Origin: Frankia alni ACN14a
GTDB lineage: Bacteria; Actinomycetota; Actinomycetes; Frankiales; Frankiaceae
Assembly (NCBI RefSeq): GCF_000058485.1
Contig: NC_008278.1
Span: forward strand, 2,412,962 to 2,476,961
Direction of reading: 5' to 3'
Length of the DNA: 64,000 nucleotides
A program made the translations under genes and the position numbers. Positions 33,251-42,171 of this stretch are shown in pieces. How positions within the stretch are numbered: position 1 is the stretch's first letter; each line of letters opens with the position of its first letter. The notes beneath the pieces were generated by a model, which was not told the origin of the DNA, ran no database searches, and saw only the letters and a list, made by a program, of their open reading frames with translations.

Positions 33251-33866
33251 GTTTGGGGACGTTTTCGGCCGAAGGCCTTGGGGGCCGCCGGGAGAAGTGG
33301 CCGGTTGGGGTAACCGATAGGTGGCTGTCCGGGGAGTCGAATGGCCGGGTAGCTGCGGTTCCATCGGTACAGTCCAATTTGTGACACCGCAGCGCATCGT
33401 TCCGTCTCCGGGGGCACACCTCCCGCCGCTTCCGGCGAAGGTAGTGGGGCCCAATACCCCCTGCCGCCGCGCTTTGTCCATTGCTTTGACGGCGGTGAGC
33501 GGCCGGACTTCCGGCCCGCGCCCTCGGGACGGCGGAGCGGAGCTGCGCGAACGGCGGCGTCAGGGATCCCGGTGCCCGGCGGTGATGCGTGGCACCTCCG
33601 GTCGGGTCACGCCCAGTCGTGTCAGGTCGGGTCATCCCACGTCCGGTGACGGAACTTCCCCGACCCCCGGAGTCGTCTGATGAGGGCGTGGGACGCGTGG
33701 CCCGACCGGCGCACATGCGCACCACAGGTTGCGCGGGCACGGTGGGGTGATGCCGGCGACCGGACCTTCGGCCCTGCCGGGAGTGGGCCGGCGCCGGCCG
33801 ACCCCTTAGCCGTCCGGCGGGTGGGCCGACGATCGCCGAAGCTGGAAAGAACGACGTAAGGAGGGC
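33251..33866 (+). other. Intergenic region upstream of the large kinase
   Basis: No gene is supported in these ~600 bases. Short frames on both strands have no ribosome-binding site or motif. TGTCAGGTCGGGTCATCCC words near 33616-33640 and an AAAGAACGACGTAAGGAGG leader just before the kinase are the only notable elements. Confidence 0.45.
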
Positions 33867-33869
33867 GTG

Positions 33870-36800
33870 GTGCCGCCCAGGCCGCTGCGCTCGGGTGACC
33901 CCGAGCGGGTCGCCCGGTTCGCGCTGACCGCGCGGCTCGGCTCCGGCGGGATGGGCATCGTGTACCTCGGCGCCGACGATGACACCGGCCAGTTGGTCGC
34001 GCTGAAGGTGATCCGGTCGGATTTCGCGGCCGAGCCGGAGTTCCGCGCCCGCTTCCGCCGCGAGATCGAGGCGGCCAGGGCGGTCGGCGGCGCCTGCACG
34101 GCCCGGCTGGTCGACGCCGACCCCGACGCCGAGGAACCGTGGATGGCCACCGAGCTCATCCCCGGGCAGAGCCTCGCCGAGACGATCGCCACCCGGGGCG
34201 CGATGGAGACGCCGGTCGTCATCGCGCTGGCCGCCGGCCTCGCGGAGGCGCTGACCGCCATCCACGGCGCCGGCATCGTCCACCGCGACCTCAAGCCCGG
34301 CAACGTCATCCTCAGCGGTGACGGCCCCAAAGTGATCGATTTCGGCATCGCGGCGGCGGTCGACGCCACGGTTGCCACCCGCACCGGGGTTCTGCTCGGC
34401 AGCCCCGGCTACATGGCGCCCGAGCAGGTCACCGGGCACGGCGAGGTCGGTCCCGCGGCCGACGTCTTCGCCTGGGGCCTGACCGTGCTGTATGCGGCGA
34501 CCGGCCGTCCCCCGTTCGGCACCGGCCGCGCCGACGCCCTGCTCTACCGGGTGGTGCACAGCGAGGCCGACACCGGTGACGTCCCCGCCGAGCTGCGGCC
34601 GTCGGTGATCGCGGCGCTGGTGAAGGAGCCCGCCGGGCGGCCCAGCGCCGACGACCTGCTGCGCGGGCTGATCGGGCCCACCGACGATCCGGCCACGGGT
34701 ACCCGGCGGCTGCTGCGCGAGGCCTGGAACCCGCCGCCCATCGACCCCGCGGCCTACGTCCACGTGCCGACGCTCACCCCGTCGCCGACGTCGTCGCGGG
34801 CCGGTGACCGGCTGCGCGACGGCGACTTCCACGACAGCCAGACGCTGGTCGGGCTGCCCTCGCCGCGCCCTTCGGTCAGCTTCGTCGCTCCGGTCCAGCG
34901 CGCCCCCGAGCCCAGTCGCCCCACGACACGCGCGGCCCGACGCCTGCGTGGCTGGGCGCCGGGCATGTTCGCGGGGCCGACCGGAACGCCCGCCCCGGCC
35001 GACAGCCCGTGGCAACGTCCGGACCCCTCGCCGTCCGCCCTGGACGCCCGCTCGTCGGTGCCCGACGTCCCGTCCGCACCACCCGACCCTTCCGCCAGGC
35101 CGGACGGCTCCCCGCGGCCTGACGCTTCGGCACGGTCTTTCGGCTCTGTGCAGTCCTTCGGTTCCGCGCGCCCTGACGGATCCTCGCGGTCCGACGTCTT
35201 CGGGGAGATCACGCGGCCGCCGGTGCCGGTCACCCCGGGAACCTCGGCCTCGCCGGCCGGGCGGCGCGCCGGGATCGGCCGGCGGGTCGGCGCCGACGAG
35301 CGTGCGGCGGCGGGCCGCGCCGTGGACGGCTCCGCGCCGGCACACGGCGACCAGGATCCGGCCGCGGCCGCCGAGCCGACCTCGGGCCGCGGCCGCGGGC
35401 CGGGCAACGCGATGACCCCCTGGGCACCCCTCGGCGCACCGGCAGACCGTACGGAGCGGGATCCGATGGCGGCGGCCGGCACCGGCCTCGACCTGGACTC
35501 ACCTGGCGAGGACCGGGCGGCTGCGGCTGCGGCAGCCGACCCCTGGCGGCGGGTGCCCGGTTCCGGTGTCCCGGACGGGTCGGCGGCGGCGGTCGACGCC
35601 GCGCCGCCGGCTGCCGCCGCGCTCGGGCGAGGCCCGAACCCTGCCGACCCGGGGTCACCGATGTCGAGCGCGCCGATGTCGAGTGCGCCGATGCCGATGC
35701 CGATGCCGAGGGCGCCGATGCTGCCGCGCTGCGCGACGGAAGCGGGGGAGCCGTCGTCGGGGGGACCGGCACCGGCCGGCGCGCACAGTGGCGGTGTCGG
35801 GGCCGAGAACCTGATGGGCGCCGAGGCGTGGGAGGGATCGGGACCGGTGGCTCGTGCCGCCGGTCCGGACAGGCCCGGCGGTCCGGACGAGCGGCCCGGC
35901 TCCGGAGGGACTGCCCGCGCGGGCCTGGCGCGGTTGGGCGCGGGGCGCCGGGCAAGGTCCAGCCCACCGACGCCCGCGGGCGCGGCGTCCCCGCCGCCGG
36001 GCGCCGTCGCGGGTGCTGTGGGTTACCTGCCGGCGACGGACAGGGCCGATCTGCCCGCGCAGGCGCCTGCCCCGCTCGGTTCGGACGGTTCGTTCGTCTG
36101 GAGAGGCCCGGCCGGGTGGGAGGGGTCGGCCGGGCCGGAACTCGCGGCCGGCCAGGCTCACCCCGGCGCGGCGGAGCCGGCGCGAGGCTTGGCGGGTCGC
36201 CCGGGCGAGGGCACCTCGACCGCGGCGCCCTGCCCGGCCGATGCGGCGGGCCCGCCCGGCCCGACCGGGGCGACACAGACTGCGCGGGCTCGGACGTCCG
36301 CCGGAGCCGGGGCGCAGGCAGATGGGTCGACGGCGAACGGTGCTGGAGCCGGCGGTGCTGGAGCCGGCGGTGCCGGTGGACCCGTCGGGCCCCGGCCTGG
36401 CGCGCGAGCCGCGGGGCGGACCGCGGAGCAGGTGTGGGCCGCGCCGCAGGTCGGACCGGCGCCGGGCGATGGTCAGGGCAGCCCGGGCGCGACGGGCCGG
36501 GGAACTCCGGTGGGCCAGGCGTCCGCGCTCGGCTCGGGAGAGCCGGCCGACGCCGGGAGGCGCGAGGTCGCCCTCGGGCGAGAGGGGCGCGAGGCCGCCG
36601 GGGGGCACGAGGCCGCCGGGGAGCGGGAGGCCGGGGAGCCGGACATCGCCGAAGGGCCGGGGGGGACCGGCGAGTCGCGCGGCCGGGCTGGTCAGGCAGC
36701 CCGCTATCCCAGGCGGACGGCGGCCCTGGCCGCGTTGGCCGCGGCGGTCGCGGGGCTGGCCGCGCTGGGCGCCGCCCATGCCGCCGACGAGCCCGACCAC

Positions 36801-37508
36801 ACCCCGTCCCGGCAACCCGCGGTGCCGCGGGTGATCCAGGTCAACCCCTCCGGTGTTCCCGGCCCCGGCGCCGGGCTGGGCCTGCGATCCCGGTCGGGCC
36901 CGGGCCGGCCGGCCTCCGTGCCCGACGGGCGCTCGTCCCCGGCCGCCGCGTCCTCGACTACTCCGTCCTCGCGTGCTCCGTCCTCGGGCGCCGGGTCCTC
37001 GGGCGCCGGGTTCCCGGGTGCTGCGTTCGCGGGTGCCGGGTCCCCGGTCGTCACCGCCCTGAGCGCGGCGCAGATGGTGCCCCTGTCGGCGGTCCCGGCG
37101 TTCCGCGGGGCGATCGGACAGCTCGCGCAGGGCCGGCAGTTCGGCGACTTCGTCGCCGCTCACAACACCGGCGTCGTCTTCCTGGAGGTCCTCGCACCGG
37201 GCCAGGACAATGCCCGGGCCTTCTTCCCCGGCCCGGATCTCGGGAGCGACCCGCTGCCGAACTTCACCCTGTTCGCGTCGTGCCCGGCGCCGGGCGGTGG
37301 GCAGAAGCCGGGCTTCGGTCCCGGCCAGGGCTGCACCGGCACCACCTACCGGCTGGCCGGGTTGACCGGCGGCGGAGCCAGTTTCGACTTCGCGCAGGGC
37401 TTCTACCGGCTACACGGATACTTCCTCGTCGATGTGCTCCCCGGTGTGCATCAGGGTCTGCAGACCGTCAATCTGCATGCGGTCGACGCCCGGATTCTGC
37501 CGCGCTGA
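33870..37508 (+). CDS. Very large receptor-type Ser/Thr protein kinase (1212 aa)
   Basis: AAGGAGG (33858-33864) favours GTG 33870 over the adjacent GTG 33867. The kinase domain (about residues 10-270) has GSGGMGIVYLG, VALKVIR, HRDLKPGN, DFGIA and GSPGYMAPEQ. Residues ~280-945 are a huge disordered Pro/Ala/Gly/Ser-rich region. A single helix (AALAALAAAVAGLAALGAAHA, about 950-970) precedes an outer part ending in a ~150-residue globular C-terminal domain with VPAFRGAIGQLAQGRQFGDF and a Cys pair (FASCPAPGG, GQGCTGTTYRL). The outer domain is presumably the sensor and I do not recognise it. Paralogue of the kinase at 27563-29230. Confidence 0.9.
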   Translation: MPPRPLRSGDPERVARFALTARLGSGGMGIVYLGADDDTGQLVALKVIRSDFAAEPEFRARFRREIEAARAVGGACTARLVDADPDAEEPWMATELIPGQSLAETIATRGAMETPVVIALAAGLAEALTAIHGAGIVHRDLKPGNVILSGDGPKVIDFGIAAAVDATVATRTGVLLGSPGYMAPEQVTGHGEVGPAADVFAWGLTVLYAATGRPPFGTGRADALLYRVVHSEADTGDVPAELRPSVIAALVKEPAGRPSADDLLRGLIGPTDDPATGTRRLLREAWNPPPIDPAAYVHVPTLTPSPTSSRAGDRLRDGDFHDSQTLVGLPSPRPSVSFVAPVQRAPEPSRPTTRAARRLRGWAPGMFAGPTGTPAPADSPWQRPDPSPSALDARSSVPDVPSAPPDPSARPDGSPRPDASARSFGSVQSFGSARPDGSSRSDVFGEITRPPVPVTPGTSASPAGRRAGIGRRVGADERAAAGRAVDGSAPAHGDQDPAAAAEPTSGRGRGPGNAMTPWAPLGAPADRTERDPMAAAGTGLDLDSPGEDRAAAAAAADPWRRVPGSGVPDGSAAAVDAAPPAAAALGRGPNPADPGSPMSSAPMSSAPMPMPMPRAPMLPRCATEAGEPSSGGPAPAGAHSGGVGAENLMGAEAWEGSGPVARAAGPDRPGGPDERPGSGGTARAGLARLGAGRRARSSPPTPAGAASPPPGAVAGAVGYLPATDRADLPAQAPAPLGSDGSFVWRGPAGWEGSAGPELAAGQAHPGAAEPARGLAGRPGEGTSTAAPCPADAAGPPGPTGATQTARARTSAGAGAQADGSTANGAGAGGAGAGGAGGPVGPRPGARAAGRTAEQVWAAPQVGPAPGDGQGSPGATGRGTPVGQASALGSGEPADAGRREVALGREGREAAGGHEAAGEREAGEPDIAEGPGGTGESRGRAGQAARYPRRTAALAALAAAVAGLAALGAAHAADEPDHTPSRQPAVPRVIQVNPSGVPGPGAGLGLRSRSGPGRPASVPDGRSSPAAASSTTPSSRAPSSGAGSSGAGFPGAAFAGAGSPVVTALSAAQMVPLSAVPAFRGAIGQLAQGRQFGDFVAAHNTGVVFLEVLAPGQDNARAFFPGPDLGSDPLPNFTLFASCPAPGGGQKPGFGPGQGCTGTTYRLAGLTGGGASFDFAQGFYRLHGYFLVDVLPGVHQGLQTVNLHAVDARILPR

Positions 37509-37635
37509 CCGCATTTCCGGCCCGGCCTCGACGGTGAACCGGCCGGTTTATTCCCATTGTCCGGTCGTGTCGGATGGGTTTGTGGCCGGGTGGTGACGGA
37601 GAAAACCAGGGCAGGCTCTTCATTGGGGGTGTGCG

Positions 37636-37941
37636 GTGTTTCAAATCATCTGGATCGTTCTTGCCGGCCTGGTGATCGGCCTGCTGGCCCGGCTGATCCT
37701 CCGGGGTAGGCAGGACATTCCGATCTGGCTGACGGTCGTCCTCGGCATCGTGGGCGCACTGGTCGGCAACGTGATCGCCAGCGCGATCGGGGTGCGCCAT
37801 ACCGGCGGCGTCGACTGGATCCGGCACGTTCTGCAGGTCGGTGTCGCGGTCGCGCTGATCGCCGTCGTCGCGCCGATGTGGGCGACGCGGCACACCCACG
37901 GTGGTGATCGCCGTCAGCGGCACACGGCGGGACGGCTGTGA
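37636..37941 (+). CDS. GlsB/YeaQ/YmgE-family stress-associated membrane protein
   Basis: A 101-residue protein from GTG 37636. Three hydrophobic helices are visible: IIWIVLAGLVIGLLARLIL, IWLTVVLGIVGALVGNVI and VLQVGVAVALIAVVAPM. The first carries the family's G..iG..a..i..g pattern. The C-terminus is basic (RHTHGGDRRQRH). Members are small inner-membrane proteins of unknown function often linked to stress. It is convergent with the metallo-hydrolase gene. Confidence 0.82.
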   Translation: MFQIIWIVLAGLVIGLLARLILRGRQDIPIWLTVVLGIVGALVGNVIASAIGVRHTGGVDWIRHVLQVGVAVALIAVVAPMWATRHTHGGDRRQRHTAGRL

Positions 37942-37948
37942 CCGGCCG

Positions 37949-38599
37949 TCAGCGGCCCCGGCGCACCCAGTCGTCGTAGTCGACGCCCTCCTCGCCGATG
38001 GTCGTGTCGTCGCCGTGGCCGGTGTGCACGACGGTGTTCGCCGGCAGGATGAGCAGCTTCGTGCGGATCGAGGCGAGGATCGTCGGGAAGTCCGAGTAGG
38101 ACCGCCCGGTGGCCCCCGGACCGCCCCGGAACAGCGTGTCCCCGCTGAACAGCACCGGTTCGCCGGTCAGCTCGCCGAACAGGCAGATCCCGCCGGGGGA
38201 GTGACCCGGGGTGTGCAGCACCCGCAGCGATCCGCCGCCGGGCAGCGCGACGAGCTGTCCGTCGGCGAGCGAGCGGTCGGGAGCGCGGTGCGGGTAGATC
38301 GTCCGCCACAGCATCACGTCGGCCGGGTGCAACGCGATCGGCGCGCGCACCAGGTCGGCGAGCTCCGCCGCCGCGTTGATGTGGTCGTTGTGGCCGTGGG
38401 TGGCGATGATGGAGGTCACGACGCGGGCGCCGACCGCCGCCGCGATCACCGATGGGTCGTGCGCCGCGTCGATGACCAGGACCTCCTGGTCGTTGCCGAC
38501 GAGCCAGACGTTGTTGTCGACGGTGAACGTCTGGCCGTCCAGGGTGAAGTCGCCGCGGGTGATCACGCGGTCCACCCGAAGTCCCGCATTGCCGGTCAT
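37949..38599 (-). CDS. MBL-fold metallo-hydrolase, mycothiol pathway partner
   Basis: A 216-residue metallo-beta-lactamase-fold hydrolase from ATG 38599. The metal site is clear: THGHNDHINAA (HxHxDH), HTPGHSPGG, and FSGDTLFRGGPG, with a final HTGHGDDTTIGEE. It is a glyoxalase-II-like architecture. In Actinobacteria this gene accompanies S-(hydroxymethyl)mycothiol dehydrogenase, as here, and probably hydrolyses or handles the S-formylmycothiol product. That substrate is inferred from context. A gap of 329 bases separates it from the dehydrogenase gene. Confidence 0.9.
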   Translation of the reverse strand: MTGNAGLRVDRVITRGDFTLDGQTFTVDNNVWLVGNDQEVLVIDAAHDPSVIAAAVGARVVTSIIATHGHNDHINAAAELADLVRAPIALHPADVMLWRTIYPHRAPDRSLADGQLVALPGGGSLRVLHTPGHSPGGICLFGELTGEPVLFSGDTLFRGGPGATGRSYSDFPTILASIRTKLLILPANTVVHTGHGDDTTIGEEGVDYDDWVRRGR

Positions 38600-38928
38600 G
38601 GCGCCCGCTCCTCTGTTCCCGAATTCCCGATCGGGTCGGAAACCCGGATGGTCCGCCCGCCGTGCGCCGGGGGCCGCCGGCCGGCGGCGATCCCCGACGC
38701 GTCGACCGTATCGGGCGCCTGCGGGATTCGAACCGCCCCGCCACCCGTGCGGTAGCGCGGCGGACGGCGCCCCCCCGCCGCCACCCTCGGCGGAGCGGCG
38801 GCGGTCCCGCTCGCGGGGGCACCCGCGGCCGCGGGCGTCCCCCGGACGCGGCGCGCCCGGGGGACGCGGCACCGGTCGGCGGACGCCTGATCAGACGGTG
38901 CCGCCGGTGTCGGACGGCGCCGTCGTGG
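38600..38928 (-). other. Gap between mscR and the hydrolase gene
   Basis: No gene is supported. The sequence is GC-rich with CGGCCGGCGG-type words. A GGTTCGAATCCCGC word on the minus strand near 38725 resembles a tRNA T-arm but lacks the rest of a tRNA. Confidence 0.45.
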
Positions 38929-40017
38929 TCAGAGGACGACGACGCTGCGCAGCACGTCGCCGCGGCGCATCCGGGTGAACGCCTCCTCCACGTCGCCGAT
39001 CCCGACCGTCTCGGTGACGAAGGCGTCGAGGTCGAGGCGGCCCCGGCGGTACAGGTCGATGAGGATCGGGAAGTCGCGGCTCGGCAGGCAGTCGCCGTAC
39101 CAGGACGACGACAGGTGGCCGCCGCGGCCGAAGACCTCCGCGAGCGGCAGCTCCACGGTCATCGTCGGGTCCGGCACCCCCACCAGGACCAGCCGCCCGG
39201 CCAGGTCACGGGCGTCGAACGCCTGCCGGTACGTCTCGGGCCGGCCCACCGCCTCGATGACGACGTCGGCGCCGAAGCCGTCGGTGAGCGCGCGCACCGC
39301 CTGCACGGGGTCGGCCGAGCGGGCGTCCACGGTGTCGGTGGCTCCGAAGTGGCGGGCCCAGGTCAGCTTGCGCTCGTCGACGTCCACCGCGATGATCGTG
39401 CGGGCGCCCGCGATGGCGGCGCCGGCGATCGCCGCGTTCCCGACACCCCCGCAGCCGATGACCGCCACCGTCTCCCCGCGGGTGACCCGCCCGGTGTTCA
39501 CCGCCGCGCCGAAGCCGGCCATCACCCCGCAGCCGATCAGGCCGGCCGCCTCCGGTCGCGCCGCCGGGTCCACGGGCACGCACTGGCCGGCGGCGACCAG
39601 GGTGAGCGGGGTGAACGCCCCGATGCCCAGCGCCGGCGCCAGCGGCGTGCCGTCCTCGAGCGTCATCGGCTGAGCGGCGTTGCGGGAGTCGAAGCAGTAC
39701 CAGGCCATCCCGCGTCGGCAGGCCCGACAGGTGCCGCACGGCGCCCGCCAGGCCAGCACCACGTAGTCGCCGGGGGCGACTTCCGTCACGCCCTCGCCGA
39801 CCGACTCGACCGTTCCGGCCGCCTCGTGGCCGAGCAGAAACGGATAGTCGTCGTTGATCGCGCCCTCGCGGTAGTGCAGATCGGTGTGGCACACGCCGCA
39901 CGCACGCACCCGCACGCGGGCCTCGCCCGGCCCCGGGTCCGGGACGATGATCCGCTCCAGACCGACCGGCGCGCCCTTGTACCGGGCCACCACCGCTTCC
40001 ACCGTCTGTGCGCCCAT
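38929..40017 (-). CDS. mscR: S-(hydroxymethyl)mycothiol dehydrogenase
   Basis: A class III zinc alcohol dehydrogenase, 362 aa, from ATG 40017 after GGGAGC. Catalytic zinc ligands are in [10 protein letters not shown] and LGHEAAG; the structural zinc cluster is [16 protein letters not shown]; the Rossmann motif is [14 protein letters not shown]. It oxidises the formaldehyde-mycothiol adduct with NAD, the actinobacterial counterpart of glutathione-dependent formaldehyde dehydrogenase. The assignment over other ADHs rests on sequence style and the neighbouring MBL hydrolase. Confidence 0.88.
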   Translation of the reverse strand: MGAQTVEAVVARYKGAPVGLERIIVPDPGPGEARVRVRACGVCHTDLHYREGAINDDYPFLLGHEAAGTVESVGEGVTEVAPGDYVVLAWRAPCGTCRACRRGMAWYCFDSRNAAQPMTLEDGTPLAPALGIGAFTPLTLVAAGQCVPVDPAARPEAAGLIGCGVMAGFGAAVNTGRVTRGETVAVIGCGGVGNAAIAGAAIAGARTIIAVDVDERKLTWARHFGATDTVDARSADPVQAVRALTDGFGADVVIEAVGRPETYRQAFDARDLAGRLVLVGVPDPTMTVELPLAEVFGRGGHLSSSWYGDCLPSRDFPILIDLYRRGRLDLDAFVTETVGIGDVEEAFTRMRRGDVLRSVVVL

Positions 40018-40410
40018 AGGAAGAGCTCCCTTCACTCGAAAAAACGCCTCATCGCCACCACACCGGGATCGCCACCCGGCGCACATCACCACGGGACCCA
40101 CATCGCCACGGACCCACATCGCCACGGACCCACATCACGGCGCGACCCACATCACGGCGCGACCGGCAAGACCACCGAACCGGCGGGCCTGCGCGCGGGC
40201 CGCCTCCGAAGCGGTGCAAGCCTGACCGAACCCCATCGGTGACCCCTGGTGCATGATTTCGTACCCCTGCGAGCGTGACCCGTCCAACGCGCACCGCCCC
40301 CGATGGCGCGACACGCCGCTTTACGGCCACCCAGCGCCGCCGGGAACGGGTGAGTGTCGGTACGCTCCTACCGGTCCGTTTCTGCTCTTTGTAGAAGGAG
40401 CAACCCCTCC
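40018..40410. other. Divergent intergenic region between mscR and parA
   Basis: About 390 bases hold divergent promoters and a tandem repeat at 40101-40164. Close to parA, AGAAGGAG at about 40393-40400 is the ribosome-binding site. No gene is supported. Confidence 0.5.
40101..40164 (+). repeat. Short tandem repeat array upstream of mscR
   Basis: Two perfect 16-bp units CATCGCCACGGACCCA (40101, 40117) are followed by a 17-bp unit CATCACGGCGCGACCCA (40133) and its 15-base partial copy (40150-40164). The array lies in the 5' leader or promoter area of mscR on the minus strand. Confidence 0.85.
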
Positions 40411-41400
40411 GTGGTCCGATTTGCCGACGCTCCCTCCGTCGATTCCCCGAAACGCCGCACCTACGGTGAGGTGACCGTCGGTGACCCCCGGTTGTCCGAG
40501 GACGGGCGGCTCGAAGCCGGCGGCGAGAGCGTCGACGAGGGGGTGGGGCAGCCCGGCCCCACCGGCCGGCCGCTGCCGTCGTTCCCCGTCCCCGCCCCGC
40601 TGACCGCCCACGGTCCCGCCTGGATCGTGGCCATGTGCAACCAGAAGGGCGGCGTCGGCAAGACCACCAGCACGATCAACCTCGGCGCCGCCCTCGCCGA
40701 GTACGGCCGCCGCGTGCTGCTGGTCGACTTCGACCCGCAGGGCGCGCTGTCGGTCGGCCTCGGCATCAACCCGATGCAGTTCGACCTGACCGTGCACGAC
40801 CTGCTGCTCGGCGGGGACTCCGACGTCCGCGACGTCATCGTCGAGACCCAGGTCGACAACCTCGATCTGCTGCCGAGCAACATCGACCTGTCCGCCGCCG
40901 AGGTGCTGCTGGTCACCGAGGTGGGCCGCGAGCACAGCCTCGCCCGCGCGCTCGCTCCCATCCTCGACGACTACGACGTGATCCTCGTCGACTGCCAGCC
41001 CTCGCTCGGTCTGCTGACCGTGAACGCGCTGACCGCGGCGGACGCCGTCATCGTCCCGCTGGAATGCGAGTACTTCGCGCTGCGCGGCGTCGCGCTGCTG
41101 CTGCAGACGATCGACAAGGTGCGCGAGCGGCTCAACTCGCGCCTCGAGCTCGCCGGCATCCTCGCCACCATGTACGACGCCCGCACGCTGCACGCCCGCG
41201 AGGTGCTGGCCCGGGTCGTGGAGCGGTTCCCCGACGAGGTGTTCCACACGGTGATCAACCGCACGGTCCGCTTCCCGGAGACGACCGTGGCCGGCGAGCC
41301 GATCACGACCTACGCGCCCACCTCGGTCGGCGCCGCCGGCTACCGGCGGCTGGCCCGCGAGCTGATGGTCCGGCACAACACGCCGCCGCTCGTCGGCTGA
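40411..41400 (+). CDS. ParA/Soj-family chromosome partition ATPase
   Basis: A 329-residue deviant-Walker ATPase. The ~75-residue N-terminal extension is disordered. Walker A is CNQKGGVGKTTSTINLG, Walker A' is LLVDFDPQGALS, Walker B is VILVDCQPSLG. GTG 40411 sits ~10 bases after AGAAGGAG. It belongs to the copy encoded beside scpA and scpB, not the oriC parAB locus (no parB follows). Likely works with condensin in chromosome segregation. Confidence 0.93.
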   Translation: MVRFADAPSVDSPKRRTYGEVTVGDPRLSEDGRLEAGGESVDEGVGQPGPTGRPLPSFPVPAPLTAHGPAWIVAMCNQKGGVGKTTSTINLGAALAEYGRRVLLVDFDPQGALSVGLGINPMQFDLTVHDLLLGGDSDVRDVIVETQVDNLDLLPSNIDLSAAEVLLVTEVGREHSLARALAPILDDYDVILVDCQPSLGLLTVNALTAADAVIVPLECEYFALRGVALLLQTIDKVRERLNSRLELAGILATMYDARTLHAREVLARVVERFPDEVFHTVINRTVRFPETTVAGEPITTYAPTSVGAAGYRRLARELMVRHNTPPLVG

Positions 41401-41439
41401 ATCCGGGCTTTTGCATGATCGGGGCGAAAAGGTAGCAAC

Positions 41440-42129
41440 GTGCTCTTCCATCTCGCCGAGCCGGCGGCGCTGCTCGGGATCGTCGTCGCGTTCCTGATCG
41501 GGGTGTTCGCGCACGACGCCGCCCAGGTCCTCACCGCGCGGGTCGTCCGGGACCCGACTCCGCTGCGCAGCGGCCGGCTCACCACCGGCGTCAAGGACCG
41601 GCTGAGCCCCTTCAGTGGGCTCGCCGTGTTCATCGTCGGCCACGGCTGGGCCGAGTCGGTGCCGATGAACGACGTGTGGCGGCGGCGGCGCTTCCACGTC
41701 GCGGCCGCGGTGCTCGCCGGCCCGCTGGCCTACCTGCTGCTGGCGCTCGGCTCGCTCGCGCTGTTCCAGGTGGTCGGCGACCCGGCTCGGATCTACCTCG
41801 GCGACCGGGTGACCGAGGTGACCGTGCCGGACAGCTTCGCCGCCGAGCTCACCCTGTGGCTGGCGATCACCTTCGGTTCGATGTTCATCGTCAGCCTCAT
41901 CCCGGTCCCGCCGACGGACGGCGGGCGCCTCGTGTTCCTGCTCGGTGGGACGTCGTCGGGCTGGCGCAGCGCCCATCATCGGCTCACCGACGGCAACATC
42001 GGCCTGGTGATCCTGCTGGCGCTGCTGTTGCTGCCGGTGTTGTTCGTCGGGTTCCCCTCGGTCGTCGGCCAGCTCATCGGCCCGCTGCTGCGCGGGCTCG
42101 CCTCCCTGATCGGCCTCAACCTGGCCTGA
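41440..42129 (+). CDS. Site-2-protease-like membrane protein lacking the HExxH motif
   Basis: A 229-residue polytopic membrane protein (about five helices) from GTG 41440. Topology and the C-terminal VPPTDGGRLVFLLGG (matching the M50 N/PxDG motif) indicate a site-2-protease relative. The helix-1 motif that should be HExxH reads FAHDAAQ: Glu is replaced by Asp and the second His by Gln. The protein may be catalytically dead or use altered metal ligands. It is conserved in position between parA and scpA in some Actinobacteria (recollection). Confidence 0.75.
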   Translation: MLFHLAEPAALLGIVVAFLIGVFAHDAAQVLTARVVRDPTPLRSGRLTTGVKDRLSPFSGLAVFIVGHGWAESVPMNDVWRRRRFHVAAAVLAGPLAYLLLALGSLALFQVVGDPARIYLGDRVTEVTVPDSFAAELTLWLAITFGSMFIVSLIPVPPTDGGRLVFLLGGTSSGWRSAHHRLTDGNIGLVILLALLLLPVLFVGFPSVVGQLIGPLLRGLASLIGLNLA

Positions 42130-42171
42130 CGCCGAGATCATCGCCGGCCGACCTGGGCGTAACGTGACGTC

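Noticed and set aside
38715-38745. GGTTCGAATCCCGC word on the minus strand, resembling a tRNA T-arm
   Set aside because: The flanking bases do not form a T stem and no anticodon or acceptor stem can be placed.
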